This document shows positions 18,284-26,455 of a DNA stretch of 54,127 nt, piece after piece (position 1 is the stretch's first letter; every line of letters begins with the position of its first letter). This DNA comes from Elusimicrobiota bacterium (GTDB taxonomy: Bacteria; Elusimicrobiota; Elusimicrobia; UBA1565; UBA9628): the NCBI GenBank assembly GCA_016207665.1, contig JACQPG010000102.1, forward strand, positions 1-54,127. The letters run 5' to 3'. The notes under the pieces are model-generated. The model did not search any database and was not told the DNA's origin. It worked only from the letters and a program-made list of their open reading frames with translations. Both the position numbers and the translations under genes were made by a program.

Positions 18284-19563
18284 GCGACCAGCTCGAGCGC
18301 TTCGTCGAGCACCTCTCGTGCCGACTTCTCGAATCGCATGGCCGAGGCCGCGTCATGGGCGCGGCGCCCCATATCCTTCAATCGATCCGGCTCCTCCAGC
18401 ATCTCGCGGATCGCCTCCCCCAGCTCCGAAGCATCGCCGACGACTCGGCCGTATTCAGGCCGCAACAGCTCGCGGACGCCGTAGTGATCCATGGCCAGCA
18501 CCGGAACGCTGGCCTGGAGCGCCTCCGCGATGTTAAGGCCATAGCTCTCGTGGATGGAGGGGGAGACGAATAGATCCGCCGCCGCGAAGAAGGGCTTCTT
18601 GCGCTCGTCATCGAGATAGCCGGGGAAAAAAACCCGGGGCCGCCGCAGGCGGGCGGAGGCCCGGCGAACCTTCTTGAAGTAGGAGCGCCCTTGCATGAAA
18701 GCCGCCTCTCCGCAAACCAACACGCATAGATCCCTGCCGCGCCAGAGCGTATCCGCTTCCAGATCGCCGAGCGCTCGCAAGAGAATGTGAAGCCCTTTCT
18801 CGGGCGAGATGCGGCTCATGGTCATCAATACTCGAGTCGATTCTCCAATCTGATAATGCCGCTTCAACTCCTCCACCGCCGCCGGAGAGACTGGCGCCGG
18901 GGCTCCCCAGCAGCCCCAAGGAACCACCTTGGCCTTGCCTCGCAGATCCAACCCTCGATAGCAGCGGCGCAATGTGCTCGCCATTCCCGAGGAAGGTACT
19001 ATGACTTTCCGGGAGAAGAGGACGCTTCGCCTTTGCTTCTCGAAGACCAACTTCAACACCCGGGGCAGCGCGGCTCCCATCAGTCGTCTCCACGACTCAT
19101 AAAGTCCGGACAAGCGATCCGGGCTCAGCCAACGCCGAAGATAGATGCGATTGAAGTAGTCGATCACATCCACGTGCCAGATCGAGACGATGGGATACCC
19201 GGCTCTGGACAAGGCTTCCAGGTCCGGGGATTCGGATATGTCGTTGACGATGAGGCAGGTCCGGGATGGTGGAAACAGCGCCTGACGATCCAGCACCCAT
19301 CGCGTCGTCTCCTCTTCGAAACGCGCGCAAAAAGCCGCGTACTCCAGCTCGGACAAGGAAACCAGGCCCTCGCTGCGGCCCAACTGGGCGTAGGACAATC
19401 CCTCCGGCGGACAAGGGCCGGATCCGAGCGCCGCCAGCTCGATGTCCCTCCCCGATCCCCTCCAGTGGCGTAAGAGCTGAAGCCCGACCATGGCGCCGCC
19501 GCCCAAGGGCGTGCGCTCCATGGGATAGCCCAAATGGCTGCCGATAAAGAGGATTTTCCGCAT
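18280..19563 (-). CDS. GT4-family glycosyltransferase
   Basis: 427 residues, GT-B fold. The C-terminal nucleotide-sugar half shows RISPEKGLHILLRAL and the EX7E motif in HESYGLNIAEAL. The N-terminal half begins ILFIGSHLGYPMERTPLGGGA with the glycine-rich acceptor-side loop. It would add a sugar from an NDP donor to a lipid-linked or surface glycan. First gene of the operon with two thioesterases and a thiolase, an unusual pairing. Confidence 0.9.
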   Translation of the reverse strand: MRKILFIGSHLGYPMERTPLGGGAMVGLQLLRHWRGSGRDIELAALGSGPCPPEGLSYAQLGRSEGLVSLSELEYAAFCARFEEETTRWVLDRQALFPPSRTCLIVNDISESPDLEALSRAGYPIVSIWHVDVIDYFNRIYLRRWLSPDRLSGLYESWRRLMGAALPRVLKLVFEKQRRSVLFSRKVIVPSSGMASTLRRCYRGLDLRGKAKVVPWGCWGAPAPVSPAAVEELKRHYQIGESTRVLMTMSRISPEKGLHILLRALGDLEADTLWRGRDLCVLVCGEAAFMQGRSYFKKVRRASARLRRPRVFFPGYLDDERKKPFFAAADLFVSPSIHESYGLNIAEALQASVPVLAMDHYGVRELLRPEYGRVVGDASELGEAIREMLEEPDRLKDMGRRAHDAASAMRFEKSAREVLDEALELVA

Positions 19564-19589
19564 GCTGGCTTTCAGCGGCTGGATGGGAG

Positions 19590-19595
19590 ATTATA
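19590..19595 (-). promoter_or_regulatory. Possible -10 for the glycosyltransferase operon
   Basis: A perfect TATAAT on the minus strand, 26 bases before the ATG at 19563. No -35 is recognisable at 16-18 bp. The rest of the 205-base gap to 19768 shows nothing else that I can name. Confidence 0.4.
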
Positions 19596-19768
19596 TCATG
19601 GGCCGGCGATCCGCTGGGCAGCCGGTATTCCCAGGCGGCCCCCCGACGGGAAGAGCCGCTTCTGGGTCCAATGCGCCTCTTCGAGCGACCCGAGCTCGAT
19701 AGACATTCATGACGCGAAGTGGTAGAAAGCCCTCTGGGCAGAGGTGGTATTTTGCCTAGGAGGAGCCT

Positions 19769-20365
19769 ATGGAAAATCGACATTTCTTCGCGCTTGGGAT
19801 CGCTGGCGCCGCCGTCGCTTTGGCGGCTGGATTCGGCCGAGCCTCGAGCGCCAACAGTGCCTTGAACGAGCTGGTGCAATCATCCGAGCAGAAGACCCTC
19901 CCGCGAGCGCCCGAAAGCGCGCCAAGCGCGGCCTCGGAGATCTCGCCGGCTGGTTTTGGGGATGATTTCTTCGGAGGAGGTCGCGGGCAAGACCATGGCG
20001 ACTGGGGCGGACGCAGGGGCTGCTCGGCCTACGACCGCGGTTACGAGGAACATTGGGGCGGGCACGGCGGCTGGGGCACGCGCCGCGACTCGGCCTGCCG
20101 CTCATGCAAGAAACCCACCGGCCCTCACGGCCGCTGCTATTATCAGTGTTATGCCGAGGCCTATGAATGCAAGGCCGAGTGGGTGCCCGACAACGGCTCG
20201 ATCCCCCGGCCCTATACCGGAGAACGCCGATTCTCCCGCCGGGACGCCGAGGACAGCGCGATGAACCGCTGCCGCGATGACAATTGGCGCAACCGGGACC
20301 AGGGCCGATGCCGGCATCTCAGTTGCGAGGAGACTCGAGAGAACACCGACAGGGGCGATTGCTAG
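19769..20365 (+). CDS. Exported Cys-rich, Gly/Asp-rich protein of unknown function
   Basis: 198 residues, not recognised. Signal peptide at 1-25 (FFALGIAGAAVALAAGFGRA), then a low-complexity Ser/Pro/Glu segment, a Gly/Asp/Arg/His-rich part (FGGGRGQDHGDWGGRRG) and a C-terminal half with ten cysteines, including SACRSCKKP, GRCYYQCYAEAYEC and RCRHLSCEE. An even cysteine count suggests disulfide bonds or metal binding outside the cytoplasm. A very strong Shine-Dalgarno (AGGAGG) lies five bases before the ATG. The sialidase-like gene begins eight bases after the stop. Confidence 0.8.
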   Translation: MENRHFFALGIAGAAVALAAGFGRASSANSALNELVQSSEQKTLPRAPESAPSAASEISPAGFGDDFFGGGRGQDHGDWGGRRGCSAYDRGYEEHWGGHGGWGTRRDSACRSCKKPTGPHGRCYYQCYAEAYECKAEWVPDNGSIPRPYTGERRFSRRDAEDSAMNRCRDDNWRNRDQGRCRHLSCEETRENTDRGDC

Positions 20366-20372
20366 GCTGAGC

Positions 20373-21497
20373 ATGCCGTCTCGATTCTTCCTGACGGCCT
20401 TGCTGGGCCTATCAGGCCCCGCTCGAGCCACCTTGCCTGGTTGGGAGGGCCCTCCGGCCCTCCCGACCTTGCGAGCGGCCAGCGGACCTGACGTCAGATC
20501 CAAGCTGGTCTCTCTTTTCCGACAAGCCTTGGTCGCCCCGAAGGGGACCTTCCCCAACAATCACGGCGCTTCGATCGCGGAGGCGCCGGGCGGCGAGCTG
20601 CTCATCAGCTGGTTTGCCGGCTCCAAGGAAGCCGCCAGGGATGCCCGTGTCTTTTTGGTGCGTTATGATCCGAAGTCAGGCGCCCACACCCCTCCATCCA
20701 TCGCGGTGGACCGCCAGGAATGGCCGGAGGGAGCGCCTTGGTCGGACAAGGCCGTGGGCAATAGCGCGCTTTTCGTCGATGATGAGGGCATCGCCTGGCT
20801 GTTCTACAACGGCATTTCGGTCGGCGGCTGGAGCGGCGCCGTGATCAATTATAAGACCTCCCGAGACGGCGGCCGTTCTTGGTCCGAAGGCAAACGCCTC
20901 ATCAGCGCCCTCGGCAATCTTGTTCGCAATCCCCCGATCCGACTCGGGCCGGGGCTGATGCTGTTGCCGGCCTACACCGAGCTGTGGACGCACAAGGCCT
21001 ATGCCTGCCGTCTCGCTCATAGGGGCGGGGAAATCTCATCCATCTCTTGCAGCGAAAACATGAGCCAACCCGAGGCTATCCAGCCGGCCATCGCAGAAGC
21101 CGGCAACGGCGCGCTGATCGCATTGATGCGCGATCAGCGCAAAAAGAACATACGCCGTTCCTGGTCCCACGACGGAGGCGCAAGCTGGAGCCGGGTCGAT
21201 CGCCTTGATCTGCCCAATCCCGGGTCAGCCGTCGCCCTGGTCCGCATAGACGACGGGCGGCTCGTGCTCGTCTATAATCACTCTAACGAGCGCCGTTCTC
21301 CCTTGTCTATCGCCGTTTCCAAGGATGGAGGCGCCAGCTTCCGCAGGATCTTCGATCTTGAGCCGGCGGGCGGCCATGGCTATTCCTACCCCGCCATCAT
21401 TCAATCCTCCGACGGGCTACTCCACGTCGTCTATACCTACGAACGCAAGACCATCAAGCACGTCACCTTCGACAAATCCTGGCTCGACAGCCGATAA
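20373..21497 (+). CDS. Secreted sialidase-like BNR-repeat protein
   Basis: 374 residues. The ATG at 20373 gives a clear signal peptide (MPSRFFLTALLGLSGPARA); upstream in-frame codons run through the previous gene. The fold is a sialidase-type beta propeller of the BNR_2 kind: FPNNHGASIAEAPGGELLIS near the start and three Asp boxes (SRDGGRSWSEG, SHDGGASWSRV, SKDGGASFRRI). Family members release or bind glycosidic residues; substrate specificity cannot be assigned. Weak Shine-Dalgarno; probably coupled to the Cys-rich gene upstream. Confidence 0.85.
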   Translation: MPSRFFLTALLGLSGPARATLPGWEGPPALPTLRAASGPDVRSKLVSLFRQALVAPKGTFPNNHGASIAEAPGGELLISWFAGSKEAARDARVFLVRYDPKSGAHTPPSIAVDRQEWPEGAPWSDKAVGNSALFVDDEGIAWLFYNGISVGGWSGAVINYKTSRDGGRSWSEGKRLISALGNLVRNPPIRLGPGLMLLPAYTELWTHKAYACRLAHRGGEISSISCSENMSQPEAIQPAIAEAGNGALIALMRDQRKKNIRRSWSHDGGASWSRVDRLDLPNPGSAVALVRIDDGRLVLVYNHSNERRSPLSIAVSKDGGASFRRIFDLEPAGGHGYSYPAIIQSSDGLLHVVYTYERKTIKHVTFDKSWLDSR

Positions 21498-21518
21498 ATA
21501 CTGGCCGTGTGGGGCTGG

Positions 21519-21547
21519 TTGCGCGTCGGAATTTTTAGGGCTATAAT
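21519..21547 (+). promoter_or_regulatory. Promoter of the second thiolase/carbamoyltransferase genes
   Basis: -35 TTGCGC (21519-21524), 17-bp spacer, -10 TATAAT (21542-21547). Start near 21554 would give a ~38-base leader with TGGAG six bases before the ATG at 21592, a conventional leadered gene. Confidence 0.65.
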
Positions 21548-21591
21548 TAGGGCGAAGCCGGCTCAATTTCCGCGGACCTCCTGGAGCGCCT

Positions 21592-22938
21592 ATGTTCGCC
21601 GAATCTAAGAAAATCGTCCTCTGCGCGGGGGTAAGGACCCCGATAGGGCACATTTCCCGGTCCCTGTCGCATTTGCGGCCAGAGGACCTGATGAAAATGG
21701 CGGTCGATTCCCTCATCCAACGCTCAGGGCTTTCCAAGGAGGCCGTGGATGGCCTCATCGTGGGCTGGGTCGGCCAAACCTTCTCCGCGCCCAATATCGC
21801 CCGCGTTTCCGTGCTCAAATGCGGCCTTCCCGAGAAGACCCAGGCCGTGACGGTGCAGAACAATTGCGTCTCCTCGATCGAATCCATGTCGGCGGCCGCC
21901 CGCTTCATTCTGGCGGGAGAGGGACAGCTTTACATAGCGGGCGGGACCGAATGCATGTCGCGCCTGCCTTACACCATCGATGGGTCTCGCGCCGCCAAGG
22001 AGCTGCGCAGCCTTTCCACCTTGAAGGAGAAGTGGGGCGGCTTGCTCCAAAGCGAGCAAGTGGCCGTCATCGATTCCATAGAGGAAGGTCTCACGGATCC
22101 GGTCAAGAAGATCAACATGGCCGGCACCGCCGAAGTGTTGGCCCAGATGTACGGGATCTCCCGGCAAGCGCAGGATGAGTACGCCCATGAGAGCTTCCGC
22201 CGCACCATCGAAGGCTGGAACAAGGGATTTTACGCTTCTCACGTGGCGACGGCCAAGAACAACGGCACGGCTCTGCTCGAGAAGGATGAATATCCCTTCC
22301 TTCGCGAGGATCTCGTCGCCAAGCCCCAGATGTTGGCCAAGGCTCCCGCGCTGTTCGATAACTCGGCCTATTCGATCAAGGATTTCTATCGGGACTTCGG
22401 CCAGCACATGGACGGCAAGGCCTATCAAGACGGGGCCAAGGGGACGGTGACCTTGTTCAATTCCTGCGGACGCTCCGACGGCGCCGCGGCCATCATCGTC
22501 GCGACCGAGGCTCGCGCCAAGGAGCTGCGCCTGGAGATATTGGCCGAGCTCAAAGGCTGGGGGTATTACGGTAACAATCCGGCGCACATGGGCATCTCGC
22601 CGGCCCTGGCCGCGCCCGTGGCGCTCAAGTCGGCCGGCATCCGCTTCGAGCAACTTGACGCCATCGAGCTCCACGAGCCGTTCGCCGCCACGGTGCTTTC
22701 CATATTCAAGATCGGCAAAGAGCGTTTCGCGCATGATTGGGAGGCGAAATTCCGCTCGGGGGCCATGAATCCGCACGGCGGTTCGATCGCCATCGGCCAT
22801 CCCCTGGGGGCCACCGGCATACGCCTCATGCTCAATCTCATCCACTCCCTAAGGCAAAACCAGGGACGCCACGGGCTCATCGCGGCCTGCGCCGGCGGCG
22901 GCATGGGCGGAGCGATGGTTGTCGCGGCGGAGCGCTAG
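21592..22938 (+). CDS. Thiolase family protein (second thiolase)
   Basis: 448 residues. Catalytic Cys in VQNNCVSSIESM, His in HGGSIAIGHPLGATG, second Cys in AACAGGGMGGA. It is longer than the thiolase at 16275 and not a close copy: it has a larger insertion around residues 130-270, closer to FadI-like or acetyl-CoA acetyltransferases. It has its own promoter and Shine-Dalgarno (GGAG). The carbamoyltransferase starts 34 bases downstream. Confidence 0.92.
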   Translation: MFAESKKIVLCAGVRTPIGHISRSLSHLRPEDLMKMAVDSLIQRSGLSKEAVDGLIVGWVGQTFSAPNIARVSVLKCGLPEKTQAVTVQNNCVSSIESMSAAARFILAGEGQLYIAGGTECMSRLPYTIDGSRAAKELRSLSTLKEKWGGLLQSEQVAVIDSIEEGLTDPVKKINMAGTAEVLAQMYGISRQAQDEYAHESFRRTIEGWNKGFYASHVATAKNNGTALLEKDEYPFLREDLVAKPQMLAKAPALFDNSAYSIKDFYRDFGQHMDGKAYQDGAKGTVTLFNSCGRSDGAAAIIVATEARAKELRLEILAELKGWGYYGNNPAHMGISPALAAPVALKSAGIRFEQLDAIELHEPFAATVLSIFKIGKERFAHDWEAKFRSGAMNPHGGSIAIGHPLGATGIRLMLNLIHSLRQNQGRHGLIAACAGGGMGGAMVVAAER

Positions 22939-22972
22939 CTCCGCCCCAATTCTTTCTAATGAGGAGCCTGCC

Positions 22973-24790
22973 ATCAACATTCTAGGCCTTTCGGCCTTTT
23001 ATCACGACAGCGCCGCCGCCCTTGTCCGCGATGGCCGCATCGTGGCGGCCGCCCAAGAGGAACGCTTCACGCGCAAGCGACACGACTCGCGCTTCCCCGC
23101 TGAGGCCATTCGCTACTGCCTCGAGGAGGGCGGCATCTCGGCCGATCAGCTCGATTTCGTTTCCTTTTACGATAAGCCATTGCTTAAGTTCGAGCGCATA
23201 TTGAAGACCTATATCGCCTACGCTCCGCGCGGCGTGCGCTCCTTCGCCATGGCCATGCCTCTATGGGCAAAGCAAAAGCTCCGGCTCAAGAGCCTGATCC
23301 GCAAGGAGCTTGGATTCAAGGGAGACATCCTCTTTACGGAACACCATGAATCCCATGCCGCCTCGGCCTTTTTTCCCTCGCCCTTCCCCGAAGCGGCTGT
23401 GCTGACCATGGATGGCGTCGGGGAATGGGCCACCGCCAGCATAGGGCACGGGCGTGGGAACCTGCTCGAGCTTCTTTGGGAGCTTCATTTCCCCCACTCC
23501 CTGGGCCTGCTCTATTCGGCCTTCACGTATTACACCGGCTTCAAGGTCAACTCCGGGGAATACAAGGTGATGGGCTTGGCGCCCTATGGTGAGCCTCGCT
23601 ACGCCCAGTCGATCCGAGAGCATCTCCTGGATTTGAAGGAGGATGGCTCCTTCAAGCTGGATTTGAGCTATTTCAACTATTGCGCGGGCCTCACAATGAC
23701 GAGCGAGAAATTCCACCGCCTTTTCGGAGGGGCGCCCCGCAAGCCAGAATCCCTGTTGACCCAGCGCGAGATGGATCTGGCCGCCTCCATACAGGTCGTC
23801 ACCGAGGAGGTGATGCTGCGCATGGGCAGGCATGCGCGAAAGGTCACCGGCTCATCTCGGCTATGCCTGGCGGGAGGCGTCGCGCTCAATTGCGTCGGCA
23901 ATGGACGCATCGAGCGTGAAAGGGTCTTCGATGAGCTTTGGATACAACCGGCCGCCGGCGACGCCGGCGGCGCCCTGGGGGCGGCCCTCTTCGTCTGGCA
24001 TCATTACCTCGGGAACCAGCGGCAGGTCGACGGGACCAATGATAGCCAACAGGCCTCCTTGTTGGGCCCTTCGTTTTCCGACGAGGAAATAGGACGGTTC
24101 ATGGAATCGCGCCAGATCCGCCATGAACGAGTACCGCCCGATGGCATAGCTCGAAAGACCGCGAAGCTGCTCTCGGACGGGAAGGTGATAGGCTGGTTCC
24201 AGGGGCGCATGGAATACGGGCCAAGGGCCCTTGGCGCCCGCAGCATCTTGGGCGATCCCCGCGACCGCGAGATGCAAGCCAAGATGAATCTCAAGATCAA
24301 ATTCCGCGAGTCGTTTAGGCCCTTTGCCCCGGCCGTGTTGTCCGAGCGTTGCGCCGATTATTTCGACCTAGATTCCCCCAGCCCCTACATGCTGCTCACC
24401 GCGCCGGTAAAGCCTAACAGGCGCCTGCCCGAAACCGAGCAAGACAAAAAGCTCTTCGGCATCGAGCGCCTCAATCGGCCGAGATCCGAGATCCCCGCGG
24501 TCACGCACGTGGATTATTCGGCGCGAGTCCAGACCGTGCGCAAGCACGATAACCCTTTGTTTTACGCCTTGCTTGCCGAATTCGACCGCTTGACGGGCTG
24601 CCCCGTGCTGGTCAACACCTCTTTTAACGTCAGGGGAGAGCCCATCGTGTGCCGGCCGGAGGAGGCCTATGCCTGCTTCATGCGCACGGACATGGACTAT
24701 TTGGTCATGGGATCGTATATTTTGGATAAGAAATCACAAGCTAAGACCGTGGACGACAAGGAATGGATGAAAGAATTCGCCCTGGACTAA
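22973..24790 (+). CDS. NodU/CmcH-family carbamoyltransferase, apparent ATC start
   Basis: 605 residues. The N-terminal Kae1-like domain begins INILGLSAFYHDSAAAL, with the metal/adenylate-site His in FTEHHESHAASAFFPS and further motifs MDGVGEWAT and LAGGVALNCVGNG. The C-terminal domain (WFQGRMEYGPRALGARSIL, then LVNTSFNVRGEPIV) completes the family. These enzymes use carbamoyl phosphate and ATP to carbamoylate hydroxyl groups of sugars or natural products. No ATG, GTG or TTG fits: ATC at 22973 lies six bases after AGGAG, and homology begins exactly there. Only a TTG 18 codons upstream, inside the thiolase gene, is an alternative. Confidence 0.9.
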   Translation: MNILGLSAFYHDSAAALVRDGRIVAAAQEERFTRKRHDSRFPAEAIRYCLEEGGISADQLDFVSFYDKPLLKFERILKTYIAYAPRGVRSFAMAMPLWAKQKLRLKSLIRKELGFKGDILFTEHHESHAASAFFPSPFPEAAVLTMDGVGEWATASIGHGRGNLLELLWELHFPHSLGLLYSAFTYYTGFKVNSGEYKVMGLAPYGEPRYAQSIREHLLDLKEDGSFKLDLSYFNYCAGLTMTSEKFHRLFGGAPRKPESLLTQREMDLAASIQVVTEEVMLRMGRHARKVTGSSRLCLAGGVALNCVGNGRIERERVFDELWIQPAAGDAGGALGAALFVWHHYLGNQRQVDGTNDSQQASLLGPSFSDEEIGRFMESRQIRHERVPPDGIARKTAKLLSDGKVIGWFQGRMEYGPRALGARSILGDPRDREMQAKMNLKIKFRESFRPFAPAVLSERCADYFDLDSPSPYMLLTAPVKPNRRLPETEQDKKLFGIERLNRPRSEIPAVTHVDYSARVQTVRKHDNPLFYALLAEFDRLTGCPVLVNTSFNVRGEPIVCRPEEAYACFMRTDMDYLVMGSYILDKKSQAKTVDDKEWMKEFALD

Positions 24791-25176
24791 AGCCCGACCT
24801 TAAGCGGGATCTTCGTCCTTTCGGGCTGGGCCTGGCCGCTTTCCTGCTTCTGTTCACGGCCTTGGCTTGGCGCAAGGGCAATCCCATTTGGCGCTGGGAA
24901 TTGGCCGGGGCCTTTCTTTCGGCGACCTTGGCCCTGCTTAGGCCGGCCGCCTTCGGCCCGATCTATCGCGTCTGGATGCCGGTCGCGCTATTTTTGGGCC
25001 GCGTCAATACCGCCGTGCTCATGGGTGTTTTCTATTATTTGATCATGACCCCCTACGCTCTTCTGCTCAAGGCCTTGGCGGGGGACCTGTTGGACGAGAG
25101 GCTGCGGGACCGGGACAGCTATTGGAAACCCGCCGCGCGGCGCAAGGATTTAACCAGCTATCGAAGGCAATTTTAA
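24763..25176 (+). CDS. SxtJ-like membrane protein
   Basis: 137 residues with about three hydrophobic segments (LGLAAFLLLFTALAW, ELAGAFLSATLALLRPAA, VLMGVFYYLIMTPYALLLK) and a basic C-terminus DSYWKPAARRKDLTSYRRQF. Size, the YWKP-type tail and position right after a carbamoyltransferase match the SxtJ family known from saxitoxin-type and many other carbamoyltransferase loci. The role is not established. The gene overlaps the carbamoyltransferase end by 28 bases. Confidence 0.82.
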   Translation: MDERIRPGLKPDLKRDLRPFGLGLAAFLLLFTALAWRKGNPIWRWELAGAFLSATLALLRPAAFGPIYRVWMPVALFLGRVNTAVLMGVFYYLIMTPYALLLKALAGDLLDERLRDRDSYWKPAARRKDLTSYRRQF

Positions 25177-25188
25177 CGGAGGATCGAC

Positions 25189-25338
25189 TTGGAATTCCTA
25201 AAAGAGCTTTGGGCTTTCATGAAGGAGCGAAAGGCCTATTGGATGGCCCCCATCTTGATCGTGTTGGTGCTCTTCGGCCTGATCCTGGTCTTCACCGAAT
25301 CCTCGGCCGTGGCGCCGTTCATCTACACCCTGTTCTAA
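25189..25338 (+). CDS. DUF5989 small membrane protein
   Basis: 49 residues, TTG start with GGAGG six bases upstream. The protein reads MEFLKELWAFMKERKAYWM at the start, then one membrane helix (PILIVLVLFGLILVFTESS) and ends VAPFIYTLF, the DUF5989 pattern. This family regularly follows SxtJ-like genes beside NodU-type carbamoyltransferases. It ends four bases from the convergent gene at 25343. Confidence 0.88.
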   Translation: MEFLKELWAFMKERKAYWMAPILIVLVLFGLILVFTESSAVAPFIYTLF

Positions 25339-25342
25339 AGAG

Positions 25343-25948
25343 TTATTGCGAGCAAGCCGGGCCGAAACCGCCGGTGCCGAAGAACTCGGTGTTGCCGCCG
25401 ATCTTCTTCCTATACTCGACCACGAGCGCGTTCAGGGGATCGTTCGGGTGCAAGAACAGATACCGGGCTCGGCCCGAGCTCTTCTTGTTCTTGTCATAGG
25501 CGATCTGCAGCGAAAACTCGCACATCAACTGCTGCTCCGTGCATTTCGTGCGCTTCATCAAATAGTCCTCTTCGTCCTCGGTGATCTCCGCCCAGAAACC
25601 AGCCGTCTTGCGGAACACCTCCACGTCGGTCTCCTTCGAACCGTTGACGGGAGAGCAATCCGCCGCGGGCGCCCTGAAGGAGCCCTTCTTCTTCCCTTCC
25701 GCCAATTGCATGAGATTATACAGCTCGAGCCTCTTGGCCCGATAGCGATACCGCAGCTTCTGGGGAAGACCCTCCGGAGCTATTCCCAAAAATGCCTCGA
25801 CCTTTTCCGGCGGCAGATCCGCGGTGGATGTCTTGAGGAAAAGTTCGACCAACTTAACGTCTTCGGGCGAGGCCTTCTTGGCCTTCCCGTCCCTAGCGTC
25901 TCCCGCGCCAAAGGCAAGAGCGGCGATCAGGAGAATTTGGGTCATCAT
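25343..25948 (-). CDS. Exported protein of unknown function (intact paralog)
   Basis: 201 residues, not recognised. Signal peptide MMTQILLIAALAFGAGDA, then SPEDVKLVELFLK, a helical middle part and a C-terminal half with cysteines in ADCSP, RTKCTEQQLMCEF and GPACSQ. It shares the C-terminal pattern (EITEDEEDYL, C-x-EQQLMCEFSLQI, EYRKKI, FFGTGG) with the reading frame at 25978, so the two arose by tandem duplication. Its gene lies 29 bases after that copy and convergent to the DUF5989 gene. Confidence 0.72.
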   Translation of the reverse strand: MMTQILLIAALAFGAGDARDGKAKKASPEDVKLVELFLKTSTADLPPEKVEAFLGIAPEGLPQKLRYRYRAKRLELYNLMQLAEGKKKGSFRAPAADCSPVNGSKETDVEVFRKTAGFWAEITEDEEDYLMKRTKCTEQQLMCEFSLQIAYDKNKKSSGRARYLFLHPNDPLNALVVEYRKKIGGNTEFFGTGGFGPACSQ

Positions 25949-25977
25949 ATGGTCGGATGAGTTTGCCCTATATCATA

Positions 25978-26455
25978 TCAGGGTTTATAGCAGGTGGGCG
26001 GTCCGCCCATGCCGAAAAACGCGGTGCTCTCGTCCTTGATCCTCTTCCGGTAAGCGCCCACTATCACCATGAGAGGATCGCATGAGCCCTTGCAGAACAA
26101 GAAGTAGCGCCGAAGCGGCCGTCCCTTCTTATCCTTGACGTCCCGGATCTGAAGGGTGAACTCGCAAAGCATCTGGCGTTCTGTGCAACAGATCTTCCTT
26201 TCCACACGCTCTTTCTCTTCCTCGGTGATCTCCATGTAGCCCGCGGTGAGGAGCACGGCGATATCCGCCTCGCTTGCCTCGCGAGGTATCTCGCAATCCT
26301 CGCTGACATATCGGCAGCTTGAGGAAGAGCTCAACGGCCTTGACCGCATCAGAGCTCACCGAAGAGGCGGCCTTGCCGGGCGCGGAAAACCAGAAGAAGA
26401 CGACCGCCGCAGCCCAAAACGGCTCAACCGCGAGGATGGAACTTCTTGTGCGCAT
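25978..26455 (-). pseudogene. Frameshifted, shortened paralog of the 25343-25948 gene
   Basis: The N-terminal part (ATG 26455: signal peptide [20 protein letters not shown] then SDAVKAVELFLK) lies in one frame. The C-terminal part (CRYVSEDCEIPREAS, then MEITEEEKERVERKICCTE, RQMLCEFTLQI, FFGMGG) lies in another. The frames change at about 26310-26325. Compared with the intact neighbour, about 50 residues between VELFLK and the ADCSP-like segment are missing, so a deletion that was not a multiple of three is the simplest explanation. The start overlaps the recombinase gene by 32 bases. Confidence 0.65.
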
